A stretch of 64,000 nucleotides of DNA from Zelonia costaricensis. Lineage: Eukaryota; Euglenozoa; Kinetoplastea; Trypanosomatida; Trypanosomatidae. Below, piece after piece: positions 1 through 9,979 of the stretch. The notes under the pieces are model-generated. The model was not told the DNA's origin. It ran no database searches and saw only the letters and a list, made by a program, of their open reading frames with translations. Within the stretch, counting starts at the first letter, position 1. Every line of letters starts with the position of its first letter. Location: assembly GCA_030849075.1 (NCBI GenBank), contig JASAOO010003563.1, positions 1 through 64,000 of the forward strand, given 5' to 3'. The translations under genes and the position numbers were made by a program.

Positions 1-117
1 GTGAGCGGTCGTCTGGCTGCCTTGCGCCGTGGCGTGGCGCCTTCTCGCCGCACCGCAGCTTCCACGCCGGCTCCAGCGGTGCTTCTGCGTTCCCGCCTCT
101 CTGTGCTGATTTTCTGA
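1..117 (+). other. possible tail of an upstream coding region
   Basis: The first bases are GC-rich and could hold the 3' end of a gene that starts left of the window. Frame 1 is open from base 1 to a TGA at 115-117. Frame 3 is also open, to 237-239, and its first 35 codons end in G or C more often (about three quarters, against about 63% in frame 1), but it then runs into A-rich sequence that looks like UTR. No motif separates the two frames. This is a composition argument only. Confidence 0.22.
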
Positions 118-697
118 TTTTCCTCTTTCACCCTTCGCAAAACACAAACCAAACGACACTGCGAACGAAAAAAGGGACACCCCGTGACTCGGGCGTGCGC
201 ACACGACAACGCGGCGGCTCTGAGCTCGGCTGGCGTTGAGATGACGCAGGGTGGTGTCTGGAAGGCGTACCGCGTCGCTCCAACCCTCTGCTCTCCCTCG
301 CTGTCACCATCCAGCTAAGCCTTCCCCTCCCCTCCCCCCCTCTCGCACTCCGTCGTGCGCGGTGGACGGTCTTGCCTTCTCCTCCACCATTTTTAGCAAG
401 GCGGCGAGAAGGGGGAGAAGGGCATAGCATGCACAGGTTCATCAAGAGCCCCCCGGGGGGAGGGGGGGGGGGCATGGCGTTGCAGCGCGCACCTCTGCTA
501 TGCCCAGCAAGGCAGCCGCTTGTCGGCGTCCAGCTTTCTGCTCCAACTGCTGCTTCTCATGTGTTTGCCTCGACGTACCCGCACAACCTTTTTCTCTTCC
601 TGCCTTCTCTGTTCCCACTCGTTATGCCTTACTCCCCGTGCTCTGCCTCGCGCTTCTCTTGTGGCTCCACGGCACGTCCGGTCCACTGACGGCTTAC

Positions 698-699
698 AG
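698..699 (+). promoter_or_regulatory. candidate spliced-leader acceptor for PCYT2
   Basis: This is the first AG after about 160 bases of pyrimidine-rich sequence that contains no AG, in the context TTACAG. Kinetoplastid trans-splicing normally uses the first AG after such a tract. It would give a 5' UTR of about 250 nt that includes the (CA)n repeat. Confidence 0.45.
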
Positions 700-801
700 G
701 TATTGCGGCTGCACCGTCACGAGACAAGCAATCCCTATTTTCACTCACGCACCGCATTTGGACGTTTTACTTTGTTTGGAGATTGACCTCCGATAAATTC
801 G

Positions 802-830
<29 letters not shown>
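802..830. repeat. (CA)n microsatellite, 5' UTR of PCYT2
   Basis: An uninterrupted run of about 14 CA units between the candidate splice acceptor (698-699) and the PCYT2 start. It is probably transcribed into the mRNA leader. Length polymorphism between isolates is likely. Confidence 0.9.
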
Positions 831-832
<2 letters not shown>

Positions 833-952
833 CTCTCTTGACGAGAGCCTCCTGCTTGGAAAGTGGCGCTCTCGTTGAACCCGCTGCGCCGCCTTGCCCG
901 CTGGTGCCAAGAGCCTCGCATACGCGCAGCGCAAACACCAGCACTGCACAGC

Positions 953-2152
953 ATGTCGTCCGGCGCAACCGCATCGCCGGCGCCGCCCGCGGTGGAGGTG
1001 CCGCCCGGCAAATTCTGGCTGAACGCCGACGAGCCCGGTGACGAGTACCCGCTCTTCTGCGCCAAGCCCATCCCACCCAAGGCGCCGGGCACGGTACGGA
1101 TTTGGGTGGACGGCTGCTTCGACATGCTGCACTTCGGTCACGCCAACGCGCTGCGGCAGGCGCGTCGCCTCGGCACGGAGCTGTTTGTCGGTTGCCACAC
1201 GGACGAGGAGGTGATGCGGTTCAAGGGGCCGCCGATCATGCACGCAGAGGAGCGCTACGAGGCGCTGCGGGCGTGTAAGTGGGTCGACTACGTGGTGGAG
1301 AACTATCCGTACTGCACGCGGCTCAGGGACGTGGAGCGGTTCGAGGTCGACTTCGTCGTGCACGGCGACGACATCTCCGTCGGGCTCGACGGGCGCAACT
1401 CGTACCAGGAGATCATTGACGCTGGCCGCTTCAAGGTGGTGAAGCGCACTGAGGGCATCTCGACGACGGACCTCGTGGGCCGCATGCTGCTGTGCACCAA
1501 GAACCACATGCTCAAGTCCCTGGATGAGGTGCAGCTGGAGAGCTGCCTCTTCGAGGAGCGCCCAACGATGCACTACCTGACGACGTCGCGCAAGATTGTG
1601 CAGTTCAGCAACAACTCCAGCCCCAAAGCAGGCGACCGCATCGTCTACGTGGACGGCAGCTTCGACCTCTTCCACGTGGGCCACATCCGCGTCCTGCAGA
1701 AGGCACGCGAGTACGGCGACTACCTCATCGTCGGCGTCTACGAGGACCAGGTCGTGAATGAGCAGAAGGGCAAGAACTACCCCATCATGAACCTGAACGA
1801 GCGCGTGCTGGGCGTCTTGTCGTGCCGCTACGTGGACGAGGTCGTCATGGGCGTGCCTTTCGAGGTCAGCAAGGAGGTGATTGACAGCCTGCGCGTGAAC
1901 GCCGTGGTGGGCGGGAAGTTCTCGGACCTGGCGGCCGACGGACAGGAGAGCACGGCGTACCAGGTGCCCAAGTCGCTCGGCATCTACCACGAGGTGGACT
2001 CGGGCAGCTCCCTCTCCACCGACGTCCTCATCGACCGCGTCGTGGAGAACCGACTCGCTTTTCTCAAGCGGCAGGCGGAGAAGCGGGTGAAGGACAAGAA
2101 GAGCCGAGAGAGTAAACCGGAGGAGTACCGCAACGTGGAGGAGGTGAACTAG
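953..2152 (+). CDS. PCYT2: ethanolamine-phosphate cytidylyltransferase
   Basis: Makes CDP-ethanolamine from CTP and phosphoethanolamine, the regulated step of the Kennedy pathway to phosphatidylethanolamine. The predicted 399-aa protein is close to the human enzyme (389 aa) and has the family's tandem cytidylyltransferase domains. Domain 1 carries HFGH at residues 60-63 and an RTEGISTTD-type loop at 166-173. Domain 2 carries HVGH at 241-244. The CTP-binding HxGH motif is therefore kept in both halves, but the second RTxGIS-like loop is degenerate (GSSLSTD around 351-357), as is usual for the C-terminal half. The frame is open back to a GTG at 863, but the ATG at 953 is the first ATG in frame and gives the expected length. 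No signal peptide or membrane segment is seen, so it should be cytosolic. The C-terminal 20 residues are highly charged. Confidence 0.95.
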   Translation: MSSGATASPAPPAVEVPPGKFWLNADEPGDEYPLFCAKPIPPKAPGTVRIWVDGCFDMLHFGHANALRQARRLGTELFVGCHTDEEVMRFKGPPIMHAEERYEALRACKWVDYVVENYPYCTRLRDVERFEVDFVVHGDDISVGLDGRNSYQEIIDAGRFKVVKRTEGISTTDLVGRMLLCTKNHMLKSLDEVQLESCLFEERPTMHYLTTSRKIVQFSNNSSPKAGDRIVYVDGSFDLFHVGHIRVLQKAREYGDYLIVGVYEDQVVNEQKGKNYPIMNLNERVLGVLSCRYVDEVVMGVPFEVSKEVIDSLRVNAVVGGKFSDLAADGQESTAYQVPKSLGIYHEVDSGSSLSTDVLIDRVVENRLAFLKRQAEKRVKDKKSRESKPEEYRNVEEVN

Positions 2153-3200
2153 CGCACTCGCTGAAAGGGGGTGGGGGCGGAGGCGGTGGCGGGAGGAGGG
2201 CGCACGCAGCCGTGTGTGTGTGCGTCCGCTTCTGCCTGCTTGTCGCGCTCACAGCGTTCGTCTCTCTCACCCCCTCTCCCCGGGGTGCTGTTGGCAGTGG
2301 GGGGGGGGGCCTGTGCACGCCTGTACACGTGAGAAACGGAGGCGCGAGAAAGTGGCGCAGAGGGGGGGGAGGGCGGGGTGGTGGTGGCGGGAGTTGTGGG
2401 CCGGCAACGGCCCCTCCGAAAACCACCCGCGTGCCCCCTCCCCTGCGCCACACCCCATCTTGCCAGGTTGTTAATTATTCACCGTCGTTGCGTTTCATCT
2501 CTTTTCTGCGCCTTCCCTCCCTGTTCACTTCTCAACGCAAACCGATCTATGTCAACCCTTCTGGCACGCAACACCACACGACAGTCGGCAACCGGACGTA
2601 TCTTGTCAGCGTGTCACGCGAGTCTGCGGCCAAGGTTCAGGTGCGCTTCACAGAGGCTCCTAATGAAGGCTGGGAAAGTGCCTCGGCATAATGGCGGCTT
2701 CACTCCTTCTTCCCTCCGTGCGAGGCTCGAGGGTCACTCCGATGAGGAAGACGGCTGCAATCCAAAGGGGCATGGGCATGCAATGCGCACACAGGCTTGC
2801 CTGGCATTCGACCCTCGCGGTCGCGTTGCGTGCCGCTTATCCGAGTGCAGCTCTCGTTTTGGTTTCTGCTTATTCTTTCACCGCGCCCTTGACGAGGCGA
2901 CCTGCAGCGTGTCCACCGTTTCTTCGCCTCCCTGGCGGGCGCTTCCGCCTCTCCTCGCCGTCGCCTACTCAATTCCCCCCCGTCCCCTTCTCACCCTCCT
3001 CTGCCCCCCTTTCTGGTACCCACGCACCCGTCTCCGCCCCCACACAGAGACCACCCGCTCCTCCTCCCCTCCTCCTCCCACGTCATACCGTCTCTTCCTT
3101 TGCGCCGCCTCACTCCCGCCTTCGCTCCTCCGCTTTTCTTCGCCTTCCTTCACCACCCTCATCGCCTCCCCTCCCCCCTCTCCCCCCTTCGCTGCCTACC
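2153..3200 (+). other. intergenic: G-rich 3' UTR then pyrimidine-rich leader
   Basis: The first 240 bases are unusually G-rich on the coding strand, with runs at about 2166-2199, 2298-2308 and 2360-2397, so the PCYT2 3' UTR could form RNA quadruplexes. From about 2970 the sequence becomes almost pure pyrimidine up to the next ATG. The likely spliced-leader acceptor is the AG at 3046-3047 (CACACAG). No further AG occurs before the dehydrogenase start, giving a leader of about 150 nt rich in C and T. Confidence 0.55.
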
Positions 3201-4670
3201 ATGCCGCTGAAGGAGTCGGACCTGCCGCTGAAGTACGACCGCAGCCGCATCACGCCAGGCATCCTGCACTTCGGTGTCGGCCAGTTCTGCCGCGCCCACC
3301 TCTTTCGCTACACGCAGAAGCTGCTGGAGCTGTCTGCGAAGGAGCAGCACCAGTACGACAGCTGGGGCATCGTCGGCGTCAATGTCTTCAAGGGCGACCG
3401 CGAGCTGGAGATGTGGAAGGACTTCCAGAAGCAGGAGTGCCTCTACACCGTCACCCTCTGCCCCACCAAGGGTCCCCACGTGACGGAGCTGCTGGGCAGC
3501 ATGATCGAGTGCCTCTACGCGCCGGAGCAGCAGCAGAAGGTGCTCGACTACTTCACCGACCCAGCCATCCGCATCGTCTCGCTCACCGTGACGGAGGGCG
3601 GCTACAACATCGACGAGACAAAGGGCTGTTTCGACCTCACCAACCCCGCCGTCAAGGCGGACCTGGCCAACCCCCACCACCCTCACACGACATTCGGCTA
3701 CATCGTCGAGGGCCTGCACCTCCGCCGCGAGCGCAAGCAGGAGCCCTTCACCGTCATGTCGTGCGACAACCTACGCCACAACGGCGATGTCGCCAAGAAG
3801 GCCATCCTCGGCTACGCCAACGCGCGCGACAAGGCACTCGCCCAGTGGATCGAGGCGAATGTGTGCTTCCCGAACAGCATGGTCGACCGCATCACCCCAG
3901 CCACGACACCGGCCATGCGGGCGCACCTCCACCAGCTGACCGGGCTCGACGACCTGCAGCCGGTGATTGGCGAGGACTTCGACCAGTGGGTCATGGAGAA
4001 CAAGTTCCGCGCTCGCCCGCCGTGGGAGCGCGTCGGCCTGGAGCTGTCCGACGACGTTCCCGGCTACGAGAACACAAAGGTGCGCATCCTCAACTCCTCG
4101 CACATTCTACTGACCTTCCCCGGCCTTCTGCTCGGGTACCGCACCGTGCATGAGGCGCTGGCCGACCCTGACATCTACCGGCTGGTGGAGAATTCGATGG
4201 ACAACGACGTGCTGCCGACGCTGGAGTCGCCGATGGACAAGACCGCGTACAAGAAGAAGATCCTCTCGCGTTTCATGAACCCCGCCATTGCGGATCAGCT
4301 GCTGCGCGTCGCCGGCGATGGATGCAGCAAGGTGCAGGTCTTCTGGACGAACACCATCATTGCCCTCATCAAGAACAAGCGCGACTTGAGCAACTTCGCC
4401 TTTGGGCTGGCCAGCTTCATTGAGTACCTGAACGGCAAGGACTGCAAGGGGAAGTCCTTCCCGGTGTTCGAGCCGAAGCTGGACGCGGCGTGGAAGGAGC
4501 TGATCGCCAAGGACGACCTCGGCTCCCCGCTTTCGCTGAACGCCTTCGACCCGTGGCGGGGCATCGACCACGCCGAGCTGGATGCCCAAATTGTGCACTA
4601 CCGCCGCCTGATTCGCGAAAAGGGCCCGCGCGCGGCAATGCCGTTCAAGAACAAGCCGGCGAAGATGTGA
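3201..4670 (+). CDS. mannitol/polyol 2-dehydrogenase (PSLDR family)
   Basis: A polyol-specific long-chain dehydrogenase/reductase of 489 aa, the usual size. It should interconvert D-mannitol (or a related polyol or hexonate) and its 2-keto sugar with NAD(P). The N-terminal nucleotide-binding loop reads HFGVGQFCRAH at residues 23-33. The catalytic signature K-x4-N-x2-H is present as Lys293, Asn298 and His301. The supporting Asn190 (SCDN) and Asp229 (MVDRITP) match the positions known from bacterial mannitol 2-dehydrogenase. No targeting peptide is visible, nor a C-terminal SKL-type signal (it ends PAKM). The ATG at 3201 was chosen because the open frame upstream is pyrimidine-derived proline, serine and leucine repeats with no domain. 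The exact substrate cannot be read from sequence; mannonate or fructuronate reductases are alternatives in the same family. Confidence 0.9.
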   Translation: MPLKESDLPLKYDRSRITPGILHFGVGQFCRAHLFRYTQKLLELSAKEQHQYDSWGIVGVNVFKGDRELEMWKDFQKQECLYTVTLCPTKGPHVTELLGSMIECLYAPEQQQKVLDYFTDPAIRIVSLTVTEGGYNIDETKGCFDLTNPAVKADLANPHHPHTTFGYIVEGLHLRRERKQEPFTVMSCDNLRHNGDVAKKAILGYANARDKALAQWIEANVCFPNSMVDRITPATTPAMRAHLHQLTGLDDLQPVIGEDFDQWVMENKFRARPPWERVGLELSDDVPGYENTKVRILNSSHILLTFPGLLLGYRTVHEALADPDIYRLVENSMDNDVLPTLESPMDKTAYKKKILSRFMNPAIADQLLRVAGDGCSKVQVFWTNTIIALIKNKRDLSNFAFGLASFIEYLNGKDCKGKSFPVFEPKLDAAWKELIAKDDLGSPLSLNAFDPWRGIDHAELDAQIVHYRRLIREKGPRAAMPFKNKPAKM

Positions 4671-7399
4671 GGCGAGCAGCTTGAAGGGGTGCCTGTGGGG
4701 TTGCGGTGGAGTGATGAGGCTTGTTCCTCCTTTTACTTCCCCCCTTTTCGGTGTAGCTACCCCGCTGCATCGGAAGAGAGTGGCTCCACGGCGCTCTCTG
4801 TATCGACGCGTTCGTGCTATTCTGGGGCCGAGGCTTGCGGAGCACTCGCGCCTCTGACCTTCCCTTGTTTGTTTTTCCCCTTCCCTGCCACGTGATGGTC
4901 TTCACAACGCGCAGGACAGCCAGGCCGAGGGTCGGGCCCGCTTTCTGTTGACGTCGTCGCCCTTCTCGCTTTTCTTGCTTTTCCCTTTCGTCACCACTTT
5001 TTTTTTTTTGTGCCCTCTTCCGTCTCAGCTGTCGACGCGCATTGTGGGGGATTGCGACCGCTTGCACGACTCTCCTCCCCCCCACGCCCTTCCCTCTCTT
5101 CTTCTTTTCTTTTTTCTTATTAAGACGCTCTTTTTCCCCCACTTTTTTTGTTTTGCCCTCGCCGATTCTCTTCTCCCCTCCGCACTCCGCATCAGCGCCT
5201 TCTCCTCACTCCCTTCCCCGTTTTTGTTTTCGTTCCGTCCCCCACACCCCACCCTTCGCTTCTCCCCTGCCCCTTCCCGTCCCTCGCCTCTCTTCTGCAT
5301 CCAGCACCTCTCGCCCGTTTCGCGTCTTGTTCTCGGCTCTTTTCGTTTTTCTCGTCTCCCGGGCTCTGCATTCTCCTCCTCCTCATGTTGCTTCGTCATT
5401 CCTCCTCTTCTTCGTCTCGCGCTCCTCGCATGAGGAGATTTCTCTCTCTCTCTCTTCGCGTGTGTGCCGCCCCGTCACTGCTCCCGCCAGCGTCACTCGT
5501 GCAGTTGCCCGTGTGTGTGTGTGTGTGTGTGTGTGCTTGTTTCGCCTTCCGATATCTCCGCATCGCGTGTTTCTTGCCCGCCTTGAGCGTGTACGTGTGT
5601 GTATGGGGACGACTGCGTTTTGCCCGTCAGGACGATACGGCAACGCGAACCGCCAGCCCACCCCGGGGGAGCGGGGAGGGGACGGCGCGTGGCGTGAACT
5701 GAAGCGGTGAGGCCAAGATAACAGCAACAAGAAAAAACCGTGTATGCACGTTAGACACGTCTCCTCTTCGTCTTCCGCCCTCTCGCTGACGCGTCTGCTT
5801 CCCCTCTTGTCCCTCCCACCGGGTCATCACACTTCGCGATTTCAGAACTTGCGTCTTCTCCTTCCTTCCTCCCGCTCTTCCTCGCCTCCACTCCGTTCTC
5901 TTCCTGTCCATTATCTCGCTATACGTGTTAATCCGAAAACGCGCGTGTGCGTTGTGTGCTCCCTCGTCGTGTGACCTCAAGTGTTTTCTCCGTCCCTCCT
6001 TCCCCCCTCTTTCTCCCCTCAGGCGCGTTGTCCGCTTTCGCTTTTCCACGCTCAAAGCACCGGACGCCGGGCCCCCCCGTCTTTCGATCACCCCCTCGAG
6101 TCCGATGAACGCGCCCTCAACCTCACACCCTCCACGTTTTGGTTTGGGCTGCTTTCTCTCTGCGTGGCTACCCCACCCCTTTTTTTTATTTGTGTGTTCC
6201 TTTTCGGACCCGTTTTTATTGTGTGACGCATGCCTTTTCACTCTTTCCCCCTTTTTTTTGCTAGAGACACTCGAGTGCGTCGGGTAGGTGCTCGACCTTC
6301 TGCCGCTTTATCGCCCCTTCCCCCCTTACCCCCCTCCGCTCGCTCTCTCTTTCTGAGTACTATTCAAGGTTGTGTGGCTGCTGGTGCGCTTGTGGGGTTT
6401 CTCACCGCTGCGTCCATCAAGCGCGCACGTCGTTCCTTCTCGCTCGAGTCGTCTTTGTGTTTTTTTCTGTTCTTGTTTCAGCTATTCCTGCGCTCTTTGC
6501 CTCGTAGCTTTTGTTTTTTCCCTTTCCGAGTGAGCTTCCCACCCCGCACCTCCCGAGGTCGCTTCTGCCAATCACGGCTGTGTGTATGCATGTGAGTGCA
6601 TCTGTCTGTGTGTGCCCGTACATCTGCGAGTGTGCACGGCCAGCTAGCACCCCCTAAGCAGGAAAGGGAGTGGGAAGGAGGAGGGGCGTCGGCGAAAAAC
6701 CACCTCCGCTGCACTACAGGGCACCTTGCACGACAAAAGAGGAGAAGGCCATGCGGTGGTGCGGGGTGTGCGTTTGGGTGTGCTTGCAATGCCCCCGCGC
6801 GCAAGCAATTTCCTTCACCGAATACGACCGAGAAAGAGGGAACAAAAGAAACAACAAAAAAACGGGCAGTACACACACATGCAGACGTACCTCAAACAAA
6901 GGGACGACTGACAGCGCCATAGCGTTCTGCTTCAGTCTGCCGAGAGTTGCCAAGGACGACGTCGCCGTTCTTTTTTTCGCGCATGGGCGCCAGCGCCGTC
7001 GCCGCGGCTGTTCAGCTGCGTCGAGCTGTAGTGTAAAACAGCACGGAAAGACAACACTCCCAACTGAGCCAATGAAGGGCTCGTAGAGCGTGCTGGCCAC
7101 ACACAATCCTCCGGCGCGTTCCAGCGTTGCAAACGGCCGTCTCTCGTCTCCCACTTTACCTGCCGTCCTCCCTCTCGCCTCTTTTCCCCCTTTTTTTTTT
7201 GAATTAAGCTCGCCTCCCGCAAGAGGCTTCCCAATCTCACAGGACGCCTCCGACAGACTGCAGCGCGCCTGCGTGTGTGTTCGTGGACTCACTACCGCTG
7301 GAGACCGGACCGGCTCATTCCCTACAGGATTCTGTGGCTCGTCCCCCCCTTCCCGCCTCTCCCCTTCACGACTTCTAATATCTTCGCATCCTCACGAAC
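4671..7399 (+). other. 2.7-kb intergenic region, no gene seen
   Basis: Mostly T- and C-rich sequence (about 4940-5470, 5760-6300) with a (GT)n repeat at 5511-5535 and several possible splice acceptors. The open frames are low-complexity products of the pyrimidine bias (Phe, Leu, Ser, Pro). It probably contains the dehydrogenase 3' UTR and the leader of the next gene. The last strong tract (7155-7200) is followed by the AG at 7207-7208. Confidence 0.6.
7207..7208 (+). promoter_or_regulatory. candidate spliced-leader acceptor for the 7400 gene
   Basis: First AG after a C/T stretch ending in ten T (7155-7200). The 5' UTR would be about 190 nt. Confidence 0.4.
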
Positions 7400-8239
7400 A
7401 TGTTTGACGGCGTGGCGCTTCCTTTCGCGGACGCAGCCCTTGGCGAGGCTTCGTCTCCGTCGCAGGAGGTGCGGTGGATGGCTGTGGCCCGTCAGCTGAT
7501 CCTACAGGAGGTGCAGAACACGCCCGCCGCCGCGCAGGCGTGGTCGGAGGCGGTGACACAGGCGCAAGAGGCACAGCGCCGACACGACGAGGCGTACCGG
7601 GCGTGGCAGCGCAGCATGCACGTGCGTCTCGCACGCGACCTCGGTGAGGGCAGCCTGTCCCCCATCTCCGGCTCCGCACGCGCGCCCCCAGCGCGGCGGC
7701 CGTGCGGTCTTCTCGACCCCATCGAGGTGGCGCCGCCACCCGTCACGCTCTCACACACCACCGCCACCGCGATGACGGGGGCGCACCGCGTGGATGCCAC
7801 GGACGGCGGTGAGAACAACGAGGAGGCGCCGCTGCTGCGCTCCTCGTCGGCCAGCGCGACGCCGGCGGTGACGCAGCTGGCGACATCGCAGGCGTGCCTC
7901 GACGGGGTTTTCTTTGAGGCATTGTTGAGTCAGGAGCTGAGCCTGTCCCTGTGGCGCAGCTGCGGGGCGCCGCAGGAGACGCTGGAGTGCGCGCTGCGCG
8001 ATGTGCAGCGAATCGACGAGGCGGCGTGCCACGAGGATGCCGTGCTGCACCACCTCCATACCACCCGGTTCGCGGAGCAGCGCACGTACAAGCGGCGCCG
8101 CACCGAGCTGCAGTCGCAGCTGCGCAAGACACGCGAGAAGGTCAGCGCTCTCGAGAAGCTGCTTGATGTGGGCACTGCTGGGGCTGCACTGCCGCGTGCG
8201 GACCGTGGCGAGCGCCTGCGTGCGTACCTGGCGGAGTGA
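7400..8239 (+). CDS. hypothetical protein, C-terminal coiled coil
   Basis: A 279-aa protein that I do not recognise. Codon third positions are strongly G/C, as in the neighbouring real genes, and the frame starts at a clear ATG downstream of a good acceptor, so the gene itself is credible. The N-terminal 90 residues are rich in Ala, Gln and Glu and likely helical. Residues about 95-165 are low complexity (Pro, Ala, Ser, Thr). Residues about 223-260 (from RFAEQRTYK to ALEKLLDVG) form a strongly charged heptad-like helix that should be a coiled coil. There are no membrane segments, signal peptide or Cys/His cluster. It may be a structural or scaffold protein; no function is assigned. Confidence 0.8.
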   Translation: MFDGVALPFADAALGEASSPSQEVRWMAVARQLILQEVQNTPAAAQAWSEAVTQAQEAQRRHDEAYRAWQRSMHVRLARDLGEGSLSPISGSARAPPARRPCGLLDPIEVAPPPVTLSHTTATAMTGAHRVDATDGGENNEEAPLLRSSSASATPAVTQLATSQACLDGVFFEALLSQELSLSLWRSCGAPQETLECALRDVQRIDEAACHEDAVLHHLHTTRFAEQRTYKRRRTELQSQLRKTREKVSALEKLLDVGTAGAALPRADRGERLRAYLAE

Positions 8240-8842
8240 CAGCGCGCCCCGGAGGCCGAGTCAAAGTAGGCCGCTCGCGTGCCGTGCCTGGGGGAGGGGG
8301 TTCGACGGAGCGAGAAGGTGTGCGGCGGACTTGTGGGCGACTGCGTCAGCTGCGGACGTGCACCGAAACTGAAAAGGAAACGCGCTCCTGTATGTGCGCA
8401 GTGACAACAATAACAACAAAAAAGAGGAGAGGATATCACGGCGTTCACACAGAGATGCGCGAGCGCATCGAAGCCGTGGCCTGGTGGCTTTGGTTGAGGT
8501 GGACGGGCACAGCGCTGACTTCACCGGCTCACTCTCTATCTATCTCGTGCATCCGCCGTTAGCGCCGCATCTTCTTTGGACAACTAGCGTCTGCGGTGGC
8601 ACGGAGTTTTTCTTCTCACCACCTCACCGTTAATCGCGCCACACACGCACACGCTTCCACGAGACAGGAATCGCAGAGCGGAATCAAAAGGGAGGCCCCC
8701 ACACGTTGAGCTCACGACTCCACCCACCAAAGGCACAACGCTGCTGCGAAGCTGCGTCACGTCAGCTCGGACTGAGGCTTGTGGGAAACACGCAACACCA
8801 GTCACCCCATTCGCCCCACACTTTGTTCGTTGCTGAGGAAGG
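8240..8842 (+). other. intergenic region upstream of PPME1
   Basis: No gene seen. A pyrimidine-rich stretch at about 8606-8660 is followed by AG at 8662-8663 and 8666-8667, which are candidate spliced-leader acceptors and would give a leader of about 175-180 nt. Confidence 0.45.
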
Positions 8843-9979
8843 ATGGAGGCCACGTGCTGCGTCCCCGCGAGCTCGCCGGTGCCGGCCCCCGTCGAGCACA
8901 CCTTCACCAACGCGCAGGGCGAGCACTTCCACTGCACTACCTTTGCCGCGGCCGCGCCCCCGCCAAGCGACGCACCGGCGGCGCCCGTGCTGCTCTGCGT
9001 GCACGGCGCGGGTATGAGCGGAGACTGCTTCGTGCGCATGGCACGCGAGCTGCAGCGCACTGGCGAGCGGCCTGCAACGGACGCGGCTGCCCCACCACAG
9101 CCCCATCGGCCCGCAGGCAAAGTCGGCGTGCAGCCGATGCCGGCCTCTGCCTACCAGGCAATGGTGGCGAGTGCCGAGAGCCAGGGCGACGACATGGCGA
9201 TGCATGTCATGACGTACGACCAGCGCTGCCACGGCTGCTCCACCTTCGCGGGCGGCGAGGAGCAGCTCAGCATCGAGGTGCTCATGCATGACTTCCTCGA
9301 TGTGCTGCAGTACGCCAAGAAGGAGCTGTACCCCGAGAGCGCCTTCTTTGTGCTTGGCCACTCACTCGGCGGCGCCGTCGTGGCGCGCGCGCTGAGCTCT
9401 GACAAGGCCGCGCTGGACCGCATCTCCGGCGTGGTGCTCCTCGACGTGGTGGAGGGTACTGCGCAGCTGTCGCTGCAGCACATGAGCGCCTTCCTTAGAA
9501 ACCGCCCCAACACCTTCCCCGATGTGAAAGACGCCGAGACGTGGTTCCTCCGGATGGGCGGCATGCACAGCCCACAAGGCGCTGAGGTGTCCGTGCCGCC
9601 GCTGCTGTGCCGCAGCTCTGACCCAAGGCTGTGGCAGTGGCGCACCGACCTGCGCAAGATGGAGGGCGTGTGGGGCGAGTGGTTCACCGGCCTCGATGAG
9701 GCCTTCGTGTCGCTGCCATGCGCCAAGATGCTGTGCACGGCCAACGCGGACCGGCTGGACAAGGCCCTCACGGTGGCGCAGATGCAGGGCAAGTTCCAGT
9801 TCGAGGTGATCGGCAACGGCTGCGGGCACTACCTGATGGACGACGCAACGCCGACGGTTGTCGCCAAGGTGCGCCGCTTCGTGAAGCGGAACGAGGTGCT
9901 GGCGCAGAAGCTGCGGCTCATGAACAAGCACCTCGCCGGGCAGATGAACAACACCACCGTCCCGGCCAACCGACGTTAG
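8843..9979 (+). CDS. PPME1: protein phosphatase methylesterase 1
   Basis: A 378-aa alpha/beta hydrolase (human PPME1 is 386 aa) that removes the methyl ester from the C-terminal leucine of the PP2A catalytic subunit and so controls holoenzyme assembly. The fold landmarks are in order: oxyanion-hole segment VHGAG (residues 53-57), nucleophile elbow GHSLGG with Ser174, family-specific LLDVVEGTA with Asp201, the segment ANADRLDKALTVAQMQGKFQ (300-319), which is diagnostic for this family, and GCGH with His329. The catalytic triad Ser174-Asp201-His329 is intact. A low-complexity Pro/Ala/Gln insertion of about 40 residues (roughly 71-115) lies between the oxyanion strand and the YDQRCHG strand. No signal peptide is seen; cytosol or nucleus is expected. 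Confidence 0.93.
   Translation: MEATCCVPASSPVPAPVEHTFTNAQGEHFHCTTFAAAAPPPSDAPAAPVLLCVHGAGMSGDCFVRMARELQRTGERPATDAAAPPQPHRPAGKVGVQPMPASAYQAMVASAESQGDDMAMHVMTYDQRCHGCSTFAGGEEQLSIEVLMHDFLDVLQYAKKELYPESAFFVLGHSLGGAVVARALSSDKAALDRISGVVLLDVVEGTAQLSLQHMSAFLRNRPNTFPDVKDAETWFLRMGGMHSPQGAEVSVPPLLCRSSDPRLWQWRTDLRKMEGVWGEWFTGLDEAFVSLPCAKMLCTANADRLDKALTVAQMQGKFQFEVIGNGCGHYLMDDATPTVVAKVRRFVKRNEVLAQKLRLMNKHLAGQMNNTTVPANRR

Larger units (their letters stand above)
118..952 (+). other. intergenic region upstream of PCYT2 with splice signals
   Basis: No convincing gene. It holds a G-run element (449-472, six C then six G, one A, eleven G), a long pyrimidine-rich stretch (about 535-690) free of AG, and a (CA)n repeat at 802-830. 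The short open frames here follow the pyrimidine bias and have no recognisable protein features. Confidence 0.6.

Noticed and set aside
863..952. 30-codon upstream extension of PCYT2 from a GTG
   Set aside because: No ATG in this extension. Eukaryotic initiation at GTG is unlikely, and the ATG at 953 gives the normal family length.
2378..4153. 591-codon plus-strand frame overlapping the dehydrogenase
   Set aside because: Wrong-frame reading of the dehydrogenase joined to upstream pyrimidine-rich sequence; Arg/Pro/His-rich without domains.
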